Shown here one piece after another: positions 52,972 to 61,328 of a DNA stretch of 63,021 bases. Under the pieces are notes generated by a model. The model was not told where the DNA came from. It did not search any database and worked only from the letters and a program-made list of their open reading frames with translations. Every line of letters begins with the position of its first letter. Positions within the stretch are counted from its first letter, which is position 1. The DNA comes from an uncultured Clostridia bacterium (GTDB lineage: Bacteria > Bacillota > Clostridia > UBA1381). The position numbers were made by a program, and so were the translations under genes. Location: contig CANQIP010000008.1 in NCBI GenBank assembly GCA_947623955.1, forward strand, positions 1 through 63,021. Direction: 5' to 3'.

Positions 52972-53005
52972 AAAGCACCCGAAACGGCATTGTTTTGGGT
53001 GCTTT
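52972..53005 (+). other. Hairpin between walR and walK
   Basis: AAAGCACCC (52972-52980) pairs perfectly with GGGTGCTTT (52997-53005) around a 16-base loop. No long T run follows. It could attenuate or stabilise the mRNA so that regulator exceeds kinase. Confidence 0.6.
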
Positions 53006-53036
53006 ACCGTATCTTACCGAAAGGATTGCAGAATAT

Positions 53037-54854
53037 ATGTTTAAAAGCATACGATGGAAAATAACGCTGCTGTTTGTGCTGCTTGTGATAGCCACGGAAC
53101 TTTTAATAGGCAGTTTCAATATATTCGGAGTGGCAAATTACTATCATAAGGCGTTTTCCGACGATATAAACGAGGTGTTCGGCGCGGAGGTCAAAAACGA
53201 TTTGCTTGCCGCAGCAAACGAACTTCCCGTTCCGTCAGACGACACCGGCGACAATTCACTGACAATATCGAATAAGACGTTTAACAGCGTGAATATGATA
53301 AACGATGTGCTTTCATCACATTCGGGCAAACTCGGTATAACGTCTTCAAGGGTATATTATATCATTGAGACATCGTCGGGCGACGTCCTGAAAGCGTCCG
53401 ACGGTTCTTCGTCGGTAAGCACAACGCCGACGATAGAACAAGCCGCAGCGGGAACCGAGAAGAAAGAAACAAGCATCACAAAACCGTATATGGACTATGC
53501 TCTTCCCCTGTCAAACGGCGGAGACGTAAGCTTTATTGTATACGTGCGCGACGACTGTTCCACGCAAAGGGCTGTTACTCAAAATTTGATACGGATACTG
53601 TTGATTTCACTGCTGTTGTCGCTTGTTATTTCGGCTGTTGTGGGCATACTTATCGCACGTTCGATCACAATACCGATACAGCAGTTGTCGATTAAAGCGC
53701 GCAAGCTTGCGGACGGCAACATAAACGCGCTTGAAAGATCGGATTCAAACGATGAACTCGGCAACCTCACAAACTCGCTTTTATACCTTGCGCACACGAG
53801 AAAGCAGTCGTCCGACCAGGCTAAGGGCGAAAAAATCAAGGTTGAGACAATACTGCAAAACATGAACGACGGTATACTCGCCTTTGATATGAAGGGACGG
53901 CTCCTGCACTGCAATCCCGAGGCGAAAAAACTGTTAAAGCGTCGTTATCTTGACGATATAAATTTTGACAGATTTTTCAAGGAAATAAACGCGGATATAA
54001 AACTCGGAGACCTTTTGTATATGCAGACCGACGGCAGTGTGGAACGTGAAATTAAGGTGGATAACCACTATCTCCACCTCAACTTTGCGACCTTCAAAGC
54101 CGACAACAAGGCGGGCGGCATTATAGTTGTGATACACGACATTACAAAGCAGGAAAAGCTTGAACAGTCCCGGCGCGACTTTGTGGCGAACGTGTCGCAC
54201 GAACTTCGCACTCCGCTTACAACAATTAAATCCTATTCCGAAACGCTTGCCGACTCCCCCGACGTTGACAAGGAATTGCAGATACGTTTCCTCGACGTCA
54301 TAGCGTCCGAGTCGGACAGGATGGCGAGAATTATAAGCGACCTGCTTACTCTTAGCGAACTTGACGAAAATCAGACGTTATTAAAGCCGCCCGAGCAGAT
54401 AGACGTGCGCAAGATGCTTGAAACCATAGTTGACAGAATGGATTTGCAGGCGAAGAAAAAACGGCAGACGCTCACATACACGCCTATCAACGACGTACCC
54501 ATAATAACAGGCGACCGCGACGTTCTCGAAAGAGCGATTATAAACGTAATCTCAAACGCTCTTAAATACACGAGCGACGGCGGCACGATCGAGGTGTATT
54601 CGAGCAAGGTTTACACCGATATAAATATAAAGGTTCAGGACAACGGTATCGGTATCGCGGAGGATAAGCTGCCGCACATATTCGACCGTTTCTACCGCGT
54701 CGATAAGGCACGTTCGCGCGACACCGGAGGTACCGGTCTCGGTCTCGCAATCGCAAAGCAGTCAATCGAGTCAAGTTTCGGCGGCAAGATCAAGATTTCA
54801 AGCGAACTGCATAAGGGTACGGAGGTTACAATTTCCATTCCCGTAAATGAATAA
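53037..54854 (+). CDS. walK: Sensor histidine kinase, WalK-like
   Basis: 605 residues from MFKSIRWKITLLFV. TM1 (about 8-30), an extracytoplasmic domain of about 150 residues, TM2 (about 183-205), HAMP (about 206-260), PAS (about 280-375, ILAFDMKGRLLHCNPEAKKL), HisKA with the phospho-His in VSHELRTPLTTIKSYSE near 387, and an HATPase domain with ALKYTSDGG, DNGIGIAEDKLPHIFDRFYR and GGTGLGLAIAKQ. The layout matches WalK. The frame back to 52995 crosses the hairpin; AAAGGA at 53020 supports 53037. Confidence 0.88.
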   Translation: MFKSIRWKITLLFVLLVIATELLIGSFNIFGVANYYHKAFSDDINEVFGAEVKNDLLAAANELPVPSDDTGDNSLTISNKTFNSVNMINDVLSSHSGKLGITSSRVYYIIETSSGDVLKASDGSSSVSTTPTIEQAAAGTEKKETSITKPYMDYALPLSNGGDVSFIVYVRDDCSTQRAVTQNLIRILLISLLLSLVISAVVGILIARSITIPIQQLSIKARKLADGNINALERSDSNDELGNLTNSLLYLAHTRKQSSDQAKGEKIKVETILQNMNDGILAFDMKGRLLHCNPEAKKLLKRRYLDDINFDRFFKEINADIKLGDLLYMQTDGSVEREIKVDNHYLHLNFATFKADNKAGGIIVVIHDITKQEKLEQSRRDFVANVSHELRTPLTTIKSYSETLADSPDVDKELQIRFLDVIASESDRMARIISDLLTLSELDENQTLLKPPEQIDVRKMLETIVDRMDLQAKKKRQTLTYTPINDVPIITGDRDVLERAIINVISNALKYTSDGGTIEVYSSKVYTDINIKVQDNGIGIAEDKLPHIFDRFYRVDKARSRDTGGTGLGLAIAKQSIESSFGGKIKISSELHKGTEVTISIPVNE

Positions 54855-55308
54855 TGAACGCAAAAAAGACTTCCGAATGGCAGCCCCTAGTTCGGTTTGT
54901 TTGATTTGTTCTTCGATTCTGTTCATGTTTCATCCTTTATGACATAAAATTACCGCCTGCAGGGCAGACGGTGTTAAGCTATTGGAATAGCCCGTCAGGG
55001 GCTCGAGGCACTCCTTGATACAGAGTAATGCGACGAAAACCGCCTTGACGTATGTCAGACGGTTAGCCTCGCAGAGCGCACTTCGTGATTGTATTCACTT
55101 GTCACTTTTCAGATATTGTCTTAAAAAGAGCATATATTGTAAAAATCAAAAATAACACACTGCTTTCAGAGAGAAAACAGTGTGTATTTTATTTGATTGC
55201 TATAGGTATATATTTGCTCAAGTTTTTTATGTCTGTAGCAAGTCACAAGAAATATAAGTGACATGTTCAGCCAATGCATAAATTTTTAATAAACCTTTTC
55301 AACCGTAA
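54855..55308. mobile_element. Mobile-element remnant, no intact gene
   Basis: On the minus strand a 54-codon open frame (55094-54930) reads ...ANRLTYVKAVFVALLCIKEC then LEPLTGYSNSLTP, followed by AAAGGATG and a start codon at 54926 giving MNRIEEQIKQTE; this second frame runs into antisense walK and stops, so the gene is truncated. The two-part pattern looks familiar from conjugative-element DNA, but I cannot name the element. The stretch also has short palindromes (TGACGTATGTCA; ACCGCCTGC...GGCAGACGGT). 55193-55308 holds nothing I recognise. Confidence 0.45.
55155..55192. terminator. Terminator-like hairpin downstream of the TM2 gene
   Basis: ACACACTG pairs with CAGTGTGT around a 15-base loop, followed by ATTTTATTT; symmetric enough to act either way. 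Confidence 0.65.
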
Positions 55309-55737
55309 TTAATTAAGCCGTACATGGTGTTTAAGCTGGAAGTTTTCATCATTTGAGCATAGATATACTATGCCTTCGATAAGGCCGACAACTGCCGGTA
55401 TATAAGTCCAGCAAAAAACAAGATACAGTATTCCCATTCCGATTTTTCCCAAATAAAACTTATGTATGCCAAGCCCTCCTAAGAAAATTGCAAGAAGTCC
55501 CGCTGCAACTTTACTTTTTACAGGCCATGCAGGATTAATTCCCGAAGCATACACCTGCTGGGGTGCCGCCTGTTGAATCACCACCTGTGTCTGAGGCTGC
55601 TGAGGTTGAGCATAAACCTGCTGAGCCTGAACTTGTTGAGCAGCCTGCTGGACTGCCAATTTTTCGCCGCAGAATTTACATTCCGTTGCATTCGGATCAA
55701 TAGGTGCGCCGCACTGTGGACAAACTCTATCTGCCAT
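55309..55737 (-). CDS. Zinc-ribbon TM2-domain membrane protein
   Basis: 142 residues from MADRVCPQCGAPIDPNATEC. An N-terminal zinc ribbon (CPQCG...CKFCG) is followed by a Gln/Ala/Pro-rich low-complexity linker (about 29-70). The TM2 domain then has two helices with the family signature GLLAIFLGGLGIHKFYLGK and IGMGILYLVFCWTYIPAVVG. TTG 55752 is in frame but GGAGG lies 8 bases before ATG 55737. TM2 proteins have no single function. It is last of a three-gene unit with the SPFH protein, which carries the same kind of ribbon. Confidence 0.86.
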   Translation of the reverse strand: MADRVCPQCGAPIDPNATECKFCGEKLAVQQAAQQVQAQQVYAQPQQPQTQVVIQQAAPQQVYASGINPAWPVKSKVAAGLLAIFLGGLGIHKFYLGKIGMGILYLVFCWTYIPAVVGLIEGIVYLCSNDENFQLKHHVRLN

Positions 55738-55766
55738 ATTTTTTTCCTCCAATAATTTAATAATAT

Positions 55767-56141
55767 TTATCTTTTACCCATTATATACATAGGTATTGAT
55801 ATCACACAATATAAAAACAACAGCGTGAGATGAAGCAACACGAAAAAGATGTTAGGCATTATCATAACACAAGCAAAATTGATGACGTCAAGAAGCACCG
55901 TATAAATTACTGTAACTATAACAAGCGGAACAAAATATCCCGTTTTGATGGGATTTGACGACAGATTTACAATAATAAAATACGCAAGGAGCGCAAAGCC
56001 TATCAGTTCAAATAATACTGCGCTTCCGAAATTAGCAAGAGTCTGAATATGCAAAATCGCAAAGAAAGAATACAGTATAATCCCTATGTAAAATATCAAA
56101 GCACTTATTGACAGGCATATGCTAAGAAGTCCTCTTCTCAT
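55767..56141 (-). CDS. Small integral membrane protein (four helices)
   Basis: 124 residues from MRRGLLSICL, mostly hydrophobic with helices at about 6-30, 36-58, 68-92 and 96-118. No conserved motif that I recognise. Its start shares the A of the preceding stop (TAATG), so translation is coupled to the SPFH gene, suggesting a membrane partner for it. Confidence 0.78.
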   Translation of the reverse strand: MRRGLLSICLSISALIFYIGIILYSFFAILHIQTLANFGSAVLFELIGFALLAYFIIVNLSSNPIKTGYFVPLVIVTVIYTVLLDVINFACVMIMPNIFFVLLHLTLLFLYCVISIPMYIMGKR

Positions 56142-57187
56142 TATTCTACCTTCTTTCCGCACTCAGGGCAAAACTTTGTTCCGCGAGTCAATTTGTTTCC
56201 ACATTCACATATCAATTCGGAATTGTTGGCTCCGCATTCCGGGCAGAATTTGGATCCGATGGGAATACGAGCCTTGCATGAAATACATTCTTTTGTATCT
56301 TCCTTGTGAATCGGATTTCCAACGGTCTGATTCATCATAGTTCCCATTCCCATAGCTGCCCCAAAGCCGATACCGCCCGCTGCAAATGCTCCTGCTACAC
56401 CGTTTTGATTGTTAGCTGCGCCTTCATATACGTCAAACGATCTTTTGGTTGCATACCGTCCGTCGCCCATGATTTCAAATTCCGCTTTATTTTCGAGAAT
56501 CTTGTTGATTTTTTCAAAGTCCTCATCGGGAAAGTTAATGGACTGAATATAAAAGTTCGCTACAGTAAACCCGTACTTTTCAAATTCCGGTACGATTTTT
56601 TCTTTTACCTCATTAGACAAACTTTCGAGTTTCACGGAAATTTCAAGAGCCGAAATCCCGTTTGTAATGATTGCGTCCGCTATAGCTGATTTTACCTTAA
56701 TAACTAAAATACCGCGATAATATTCCTTTATCTTATCAAACTTTACAATGTCGTTTTTCTGCATACCGCCAATCAGTTCTTTAAATAAAGTAAATACATC
56801 CGAAACTCTCAGCCCCATCTGACCGAAGGCTCTTATACGCAGCTTTACATAATATTTAGGATCTATAAGCTGTATCGGGTCGATAGTACCCCACTTTATA
56901 TCGAGTTTCACCGCAGTATTAACAAAATAAACCTCCGCACTGAACGGAGTTTTCCCGCCAAACGGCAGGTTTACAAGAGAGTTCAGAATAGGCAGATTAT
57001 TAGTTGACAGAGTATATGTGCCGGGATAAAAGACATCAGCCACAGAGCCGCCCTTTACAAATATGGCAGCCTGCCCTTCCTGTACAATCAGTTGTGTGCC
57101 AAATACCAAATTTTCGGACGGATATTTATATATCAGCCAGTCACGGCTTCTTAGTCCATCAAATCGAACAACATCTAAAATTGCCAT
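56141..57187 (-). CDS. SPFH-domain protein with C-terminal double zinc ribbon (YdjI-like)
   Basis: 348 residues. The N-terminal ~230 form the SPFH/virion-core-like domain: RDWLIYKYPSENLVFGTQLI near 15, FVKGGSVADVFYPGTYTLST near 43, then a helical part ending ...INFPDEDFEKINKI. A Gly/Ala-rich linker (about 262-290) follows, then two Cys4 ribbons: CISCKARIPIGSKFCPECG and CECGNKLTRGTKFCPECG. It resembles Bacillus YdjI, which acts with the PspA-like YdjF and a TM2-ribbon YdjG in membrane protection. No PspA gene is present here. RBS GGAGAG upstream; promoter at 57265-57293. Confidence 0.88.
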   Translation of the reverse strand: MAILDVVRFDGLRSRDWLIYKYPSENLVFGTQLIVQEGQAAIFVKGGSVADVFYPGTYTLSTNNLPILNSLVNLPFGGKTPFSAEVYFVNTAVKLDIKWGTIDPIQLIDPKYYVKLRIRAFGQMGLRVSDVFTLFKELIGGMQKNDIVKFDKIKEYYRGILVIKVKSAIADAIITNGISALEISVKLESLSNEVKEKIVPEFEKYGFTVANFYIQSINFPDEDFEKINKILENKAEFEIMGDGRYATKRSFDVYEGAANNQNGVAGAFAAGGIGFGAAMGMGTMMNQTVGNPIHKEDTKECISCKARIPIGSKFCPECGANNSELICECGNKLTRGTKFCPECGKKVE

Positions 57188-57264
57188 TCTCTTTTCTCTC
57201 CTTTGACCGCAATTTATTGCCGATTTAGAAAAGTGTACTTTTTCAAATTCGCTTTAATACATAA

Positions 57265-57293
57265 ATTATAGTAGAAAAATGGGGAAAAGTCAA
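57265..57293 (-). promoter_or_regulatory. Promoter of the SPFH cassette
   Basis: Minus-strand TTGACT (57293-57288), 17-bp spacer, TATAAT (57270-57265). Confidence 0.8.
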
Positions 57294-57308
57294 GAGATTT
57301 TGTCAATT

Positions 57309-57520
57309 TTATATGAATTTTATTCCAGTTTTCAAATTTTCGTCGAGTTTGTTTAGTCGGCTTTTTTCAAATTCCCGCGCCTTATGGTAAAACGTTCCGA
57401 CCGGCAACCTGCACTCCTTCTGCCGCCTCCTGGAGAGTTATTTTGTGCCCCCGCCATGCCTTGTGTATCGCATGAAAGTTTTCGGGTAACAGTTTAATTT
57501 GCTACCCTGATTGGCATTTT
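57309..57520 (-). pseudogene. C-terminal fragment of a serine recombinase (resolvase family)
   Basis: On the minus strand the frame QIKLLPENFHAIHKAWRGHK then ITLQEAAEGV is followed, after a frameshift near 57417, by CRLPVGTFYHKAREFEKSRL then NKLDENLKTG and a stop at 57309. Together they match the hinge and C-terminal helix-turn-helix of small serine recombinases (the 'LP.NF...W..G.IT..EAA...gi...TFY.k..e.E' pattern). Only about 65 residues remain, the catalytic N-terminus is gone, and an in-frame stop precedes QIKLL. It is a decayed mobile-element gene. Confidence 0.68.
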
Positions 57521-57709
57521 GAAGAAGTTAACGATTTTAAAGAACAGGGCGAGCAGACGTGAAAAGACGCTCGAGAAAAAAATCACATAAACAAAAGCCA
57601 TATACGATTGCTCGGATATGGCTTTGTTAGCACCCTTTTGGCAGACCGCCGCACTAAAATTTTAATTTTGTTTTTTATGCGGGGCTATCGAAACGGAGGT
57701 CTTTTCAGT
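57521..57709. other. Intergenic stretch with a hairpin
   Basis: No gene is visible. A 12-pair hairpin with arms at 57591-57603 and 57616-57627 (AAAGCCATAT/ATATGGCTTT) is, on the minus strand, followed at some distance by a T run and may terminate the nrdD-nrdG-dut operon. Confidence 0.5.
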
Positions 57710-58216
57710 TTAATTTCCCGTGCTGCCGAAACCGCCGTTGCGGGCGGCGTCGGCGTCATCGTCGACGGTTATGCCGTACTCGACGAATATTCCCTGACAA
57801 AATCCCGCGCCCGCGTCGAGCGACACTGTTTTACCCTCGTTCGAGTCGTTCATTATCTTGCAGAAAATATGCCCCTCGTTGTCGCTCATATAATAGTCGC
57901 TGTCAATTATGCCGACTGTGTTGTTCATCTGCAGGCGGAACTTAAAGCCGAGACCGCTTCTGGGGTATATTTTTAGCACCCAGCCGTCGTCAATTTTTAC
58001 GCGTATACCTGTCGGTATCTTCATGCTCTCGCCCGGCGCGAGATTAACGGCGCACGGCGTGAAAAAATCATATCCCGCGCTGCCCGCGGTTGCGCGGGAC
58101 GGCAGCTTTATTGAGTTATATATTTCCTCTATATTCCCCGTCTCGCCGAAGGTGTCTGTCCAGTCAGCCTTAAACCGTTCCATACTCACCTTCTCAAATT
58201 TAGCTATTCTCCGCAT
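57710..58216 (-). CDS. dut: dUTP diphosphatase (dUTPase)
   Basis: 168 residues, trimeric all-beta dUTPase. Motif 1 AGSAGYDFFTP near 44, motif 2 YPRSGLGFKF near 84, motif 3 GIIDSDYYMSDNEGHIF near 102, motif 4 GAGFCQGIFVEY near 136, and motif 5 RNGGFGSTGN at the C-terminus. The N-terminus is about 20 residues longer than the minimal enzyme. It converts dUTP to dUMP and is last in an operon with the ribonucleotide reductase genes. Confidence 0.94.
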   Translation of the reverse strand: MRRIAKFEKVSMERFKADWTDTFGETGNIEEIYNSIKLPSRATAGSAGYDFFTPCAVNLAPGESMKIPTGIRVKIDDGWVLKIYPRSGLGFKFRLQMNNTVGIIDSDYYMSDNEGHIFCKIMNDSNEGKTVSLDAGAGFCQGIFVEYGITVDDDADAARNGGFGSTGN

Positions 58217-58230
58217 TTGTTTATTCTCCT

Positions 58231-58722
58231 TTATTTCATGACAAGTACTGTCTTGCCGATTTCGAGACTTTTCTTAACGTCTATGACCTTCTGATTTGAG
58301 CTGCCGCGCCACGGCAGATTTACGTCGCGCAGCGCGTCTATGTACTCGCCGTCCACAAGCACGTCCACCATGCTCATAAACGACAAATCCTTGATCTCAT
58401 GCCATTCGTAGCCCGTGTAGAGCCACACTGTTTTGTCGGGAAACCTCTTTTTAAACTCACATATAAGTGCGCCGACGTCACTTCGGTTACGCGGATGCAG
58501 CGGGTCGCCGCCGCTTACGGTCAGACCCGATATATACGGCTTGTTCGCTTTGGTAAAAAGTTCGTCCTTAGCCGCGTCGTCAAACTCCAGACCGCCGTCA
58601 ATATCCCACGTCACCGGATTTTGACATTTTTCGCACCGATGGTCGCACCCCGCTACCCACAAAACAACTCTCAGACCGTCGCCGTTAAGCATATCGTCCT
58701 TTGTTATATTGTGATAGCGCAT
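58231..58722 (-). CDS. nrdG: Anaerobic ribonucleoside-triphosphate reductase activating protein
   Basis: 163 residues. Radical-SAM cluster motif CDHRCEKC (CxxxCxxC) near 30, and GGDPLHPRNRSDV near 73. It installs the glycyl radical on NrdD. It starts immediately after the nrdD stop. Confidence 0.95.
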   Translation of the reverse strand: MRYHNITKDDMLNGDGLRVVLWVAGCDHRCEKCQNPVTWDIDGGLEFDDAAKDELFTKANKPYISGLTVSGGDPLHPRNRSDVGALICEFKKRFPDKTVWLYTGYEWHEIKDLSFMSMVDVLVDGEYIDALRDVNLPWRGSSNQKVIDVKKSLEIGKTVLVMK

Positions 58723-60840
58723 TTACATACTTTTCCTTTCCGCTATTTCCGCCATTTTTGCGCTGTTGAGGCGTGTGTCGCCCTTTACGCGCGAATATGA
58801 CAGATAGCCGTTCATTCTCTCGATTTTTGTGAGATTTCTGCTGCCGCATTTCGGACATACGTCCATTTCAAGCTCCTCGTAGCCGCAGTCGTCGCAGTAC
58901 GCCAAAGACATGTTTACGCCCTCGTAAAAGCCCATATCCATTGCGCGGCGCACAAGCGTCTTTACGGCGTCGCGATTATAGTTTACGGGATATTTCACGT
59001 ACTGAATTTTACCGCCGTTGCACAAATTCCAGAAACGTTTTTCAAGATCCTGCTTTTCAATCGGCGTAATGTCCTCGGTGACATGGCAGTGAAAACTGTT
59101 CGACACGTATTCCCTGTCGGACACGTTCTCGACTATGCCGTACTTTTTTCTGTACTGCGTGACCTGCAAGCCGCACAGCGACTCCGCGGGCGTGCCGTAA
59201 ATGGCGTAAAGTCTGCCGTCCTCCTTCTTAAATTTGTCAACCATATCGTTTATATGCTGCAAAGTTTTAAGCGCAAATTCGCCGTCCTCAACGAGCGACT
59301 TCTTGTTGTGGAGCTGCTGAAGTTCGTTAAGAGCAGTTATGCCGAACGAGGCTGTGGCTGACTTTAGCAGCGGCTTGATCTTGTCGTGTATTCCCAGCTT
59401 GCCGCCGTAGAAACCGCCCTCGCAGTACGCGAGCGGGTTCGTTGACGCGCGCATTTCACCGAGATAGTCGTATGTGCGGAGGTGCAGATTCCTGATAAGT
59501 TCAAGATAATAGTCGAGCACCTCGAAAAAGTCGCGGTTTTCCTGTTTCGCCTTTGAGTAAATCATCGGCAGGTGCAGCGAAACCACGCCTATGTTAAAGC
59601 GTCCGACAAACACGGGCTTATCGTTTTCGTCGGCGGGCTGCATACCGCCTCTCTCGTACCACGGCGACAGGAACGCGCGGCAGCCCATCGGTGAAATAAT
59701 CTCGCCGTACTTTTTATACATTGACGGCACATAGCCCTCGCCGGTAAGCGACAACCAGTCGGGGTACATGCTCCTCATCGAGCAGTCTATACCCGCCTCG
59801 AACACGTCCTCCAAAGGCTTGCCCTCGCCGTGGAGGTTCTCATCGTACAAAAATACCACCTTCGGGAACAGTACGGGCTTTTTGTGACCCTTTTTGCCCT
59901 GTCCGCCCTTTCTTACATTCAGCATGGTTATTGACGCCATTTTCGCAAACCTACCCGTACCCGTGCCGATTGTCACGGTTATAAAGGGATAATCGCCGCG
60001 GCTCGACGATACGGAGTTAAACTTGTACTCCCAGCCCTGAAAACCCTGTTCAAAGTCACGCTGAATGTCCGCCATTGCCACCTTCTCGGCTTGCTCCTCG
60101 CTAAGACCGAGTGACGTATACTTCTCCATATACAGCTTATACGACTTTTCGGCGTACGGTTCGAGAATTTTATCCGCGCTCGGCACGGTAAAGCCGCCGT
60201 ATTGCTGCGACGCTGCGGACAGAATGATGTCGCCTATAACGTCGAACGCAACGTCGAGCGTCTTGGGCTCGTTGTACCACAAATTACCCATTTCAAAACC
60301 GCCCGACAGCACGTTTTTAATGTCGAACAGGCAGCAGTTCATCGTGTCGCGGCGAGCCGACATGTCGTGAATGTAAAGATAGCCGTCGCGGCAAGCCTGC
60401 AGTTCCTCCGTGGTCAGGAAAAACTTCTTGTAAAGCTCCTTGTTAAGCTGGTTGAAAATCAGGCTGCGCTTTGTGGACACGAGCGCGGAGTCGGTATTCG
60501 AGTTCTCCTTGTCGCCGATGTACATGATTGACTGGCTCTTTTTGTAAACCTCGTCGAGCATCTGCACAAAGTCCTGCTTGTAGTTGCGGTAGTCGCGGTA
60601 GCTTTTCGCGACCTTCGGGTTGACCCTTTCAAGCGCGCCCTCGACTATGTTGTGCATCTCGGCAATCTGAATGTCCTCCTTGCCCATAGCCTCCGCCTGC
60701 TCCGTTACAAATTTGCATATAAACGCAATGTCCTCGTCCGTAAATTTCACAAGAGCGCGGTAAGCAGACTTATTGACCGCCGTAACAACCTTTTGTACAT
60801 TAAATTCTTCCTTAGTATTGTCCTTTTTTACAACTCTCAT
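58723..60840 (-). CDS. nrdD: Anaerobic ribonucleoside-triphosphate reductase
   Basis: 705 residues, class III enzyme making dNTPs without oxygen. An N-terminal ATP-cone (about 1-90) precedes the catalytic barrel with DMSARRDTMNCCLFDIKNVL near 164, YGGFTVPSADKIL near 220 and PFITVTIGTGTGRF near 287. A C-terminal zinc site (CDDCGYEELEMDVCPKCG) precedes the glycyl-radical loop ERMNGYLSYSR near 680. A GTG at 60849 is in frame, but ATG 60840 has AGAGGTG at proper spacing. Preceded by paired NrdR-like boxes. Confidence 0.96.
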   Translation of the reverse strand: MRVVKKDNTKEEFNVQKVVTAVNKSAYRALVKFTDEDIAFICKFVTEQAEAMGKEDIQIAEMHNIVEGALERVNPKVAKSYRDYRNYKQDFVQMLDEVYKKSQSIMYIGDKENSNTDSALVSTKRSLIFNQLNKELYKKFFLTTEELQACRDGYLYIHDMSARRDTMNCCLFDIKNVLSGGFEMGNLWYNEPKTLDVAFDVIGDIILSAASQQYGGFTVPSADKILEPYAEKSYKLYMEKYTSLGLSEEQAEKVAMADIQRDFEQGFQGWEYKFNSVSSSRGDYPFITVTIGTGTGRFAKMASITMLNVRKGGQGKKGHKKPVLFPKVVFLYDENLHGEGKPLEDVFEAGIDCSMRSMYPDWLSLTGEGYVPSMYKKYGEIISPMGCRAFLSPWYERGGMQPADENDKPVFVGRFNIGVVSLHLPMIYSKAKQENRDFFEVLDYYLELIRNLHLRTYDYLGEMRASTNPLAYCEGGFYGGKLGIHDKIKPLLKSATASFGITALNELQQLHNKKSLVEDGEFALKTLQHINDMVDKFKKEDGRLYAIYGTPAESLCGLQVTQYRKKYGIVENVSDREYVSNSFHCHVTEDITPIEKQDLEKRFWNLCNGGKIQYVKYPVNYNRDAVKTLVRRAMDMGFYEGVNMSLAYCDDCGYEELEMDVCPKCGSRNLTKIERMNGYLSYSRVKGDTRLNSAKMAEIAERKSM

Positions 60841-60874
60841 TTTTATCACCTCTGTATTTTACGCGAGTTTTTAT

Positions 60875-60921
60875 ATACAATATATTGTGTTTATATATTA
60901 TTATAGCACCAATATATAGAT
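60875..60921. promoter_or_regulatory. nrdR box: Paired NrdR boxes over the nrdD promoter
   Basis: Box 1 ATACAATATATTGTGT (60875-60890) differs from ACACAATATATTGTGT at one position. Box 2 GCACCAATATATAGAT (60906-60921) is weaker. The starts are 31 bp apart, the classical three-turn spacing. A minus-strand promoter (TTGTAA 60928-60923, TATAAT 60905-60900) overlaps box 2. nrdR itself is not in the window. Confidence 0.78.
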
Positions 60922-61091
60922 TTTACAATAGTTTTGTTAATAATATCCGATAAATTTTCCGACCCATTTTTTTCGCGTCTCTCTAAATATTACATGACTA
61001 CACGCACGTTTTACGCGGATAATAAAGGTTGGTTATTCAAAATCAGCCGAATTATGTCGGTAAATTATAGTATACCACACGGAGGTAAAAA

Positions 61092-61328
61092 ATGAAAGTT
61101 ATTTTTCAGAGTTTTTATTTATATATGCTCGGCGTTATGGCGGACGCGTACAGGGCGTTTTTTAACGGCGCGGTGAAAAAGGCGGCAAAACGTGGTGCGC
61201 TCACGTCCGCGCGTCTTGCGAGAATGTCCGACAGGAGCTATCTCTTGTATAAGCGGTTTTACGAGTTTGAAAACGTATTAAGCCGTGAAATAGAGGCTGT
61301 TTCACGTGCGCAGGCTATCCGTTTATAA
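61092..61328 (+). CDS. Unrecognised 78-residue protein
   Basis: A small basic protein, likely helical, with a hydrophobic N-terminus (FQSFYLYMLGVMADAYRAFF) that may sit on a membrane and two Arg/Lys-rich helices after it. No motif recognised. A good RBS (GGAGG, 61082-61086) precedes ATG 61092. Its last 14 bases overlap the end of spoIIP on the other strand, so the genes converge. Coding probability is reasonable but not certain. Confidence 0.55.
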   Translation: MKVIFQSFYLYMLGVMADAYRAFFNGAVKKAAKRGALTSARLARMSDRSYLLYKRFYEFENVLSREIEAVSRAQAIRL

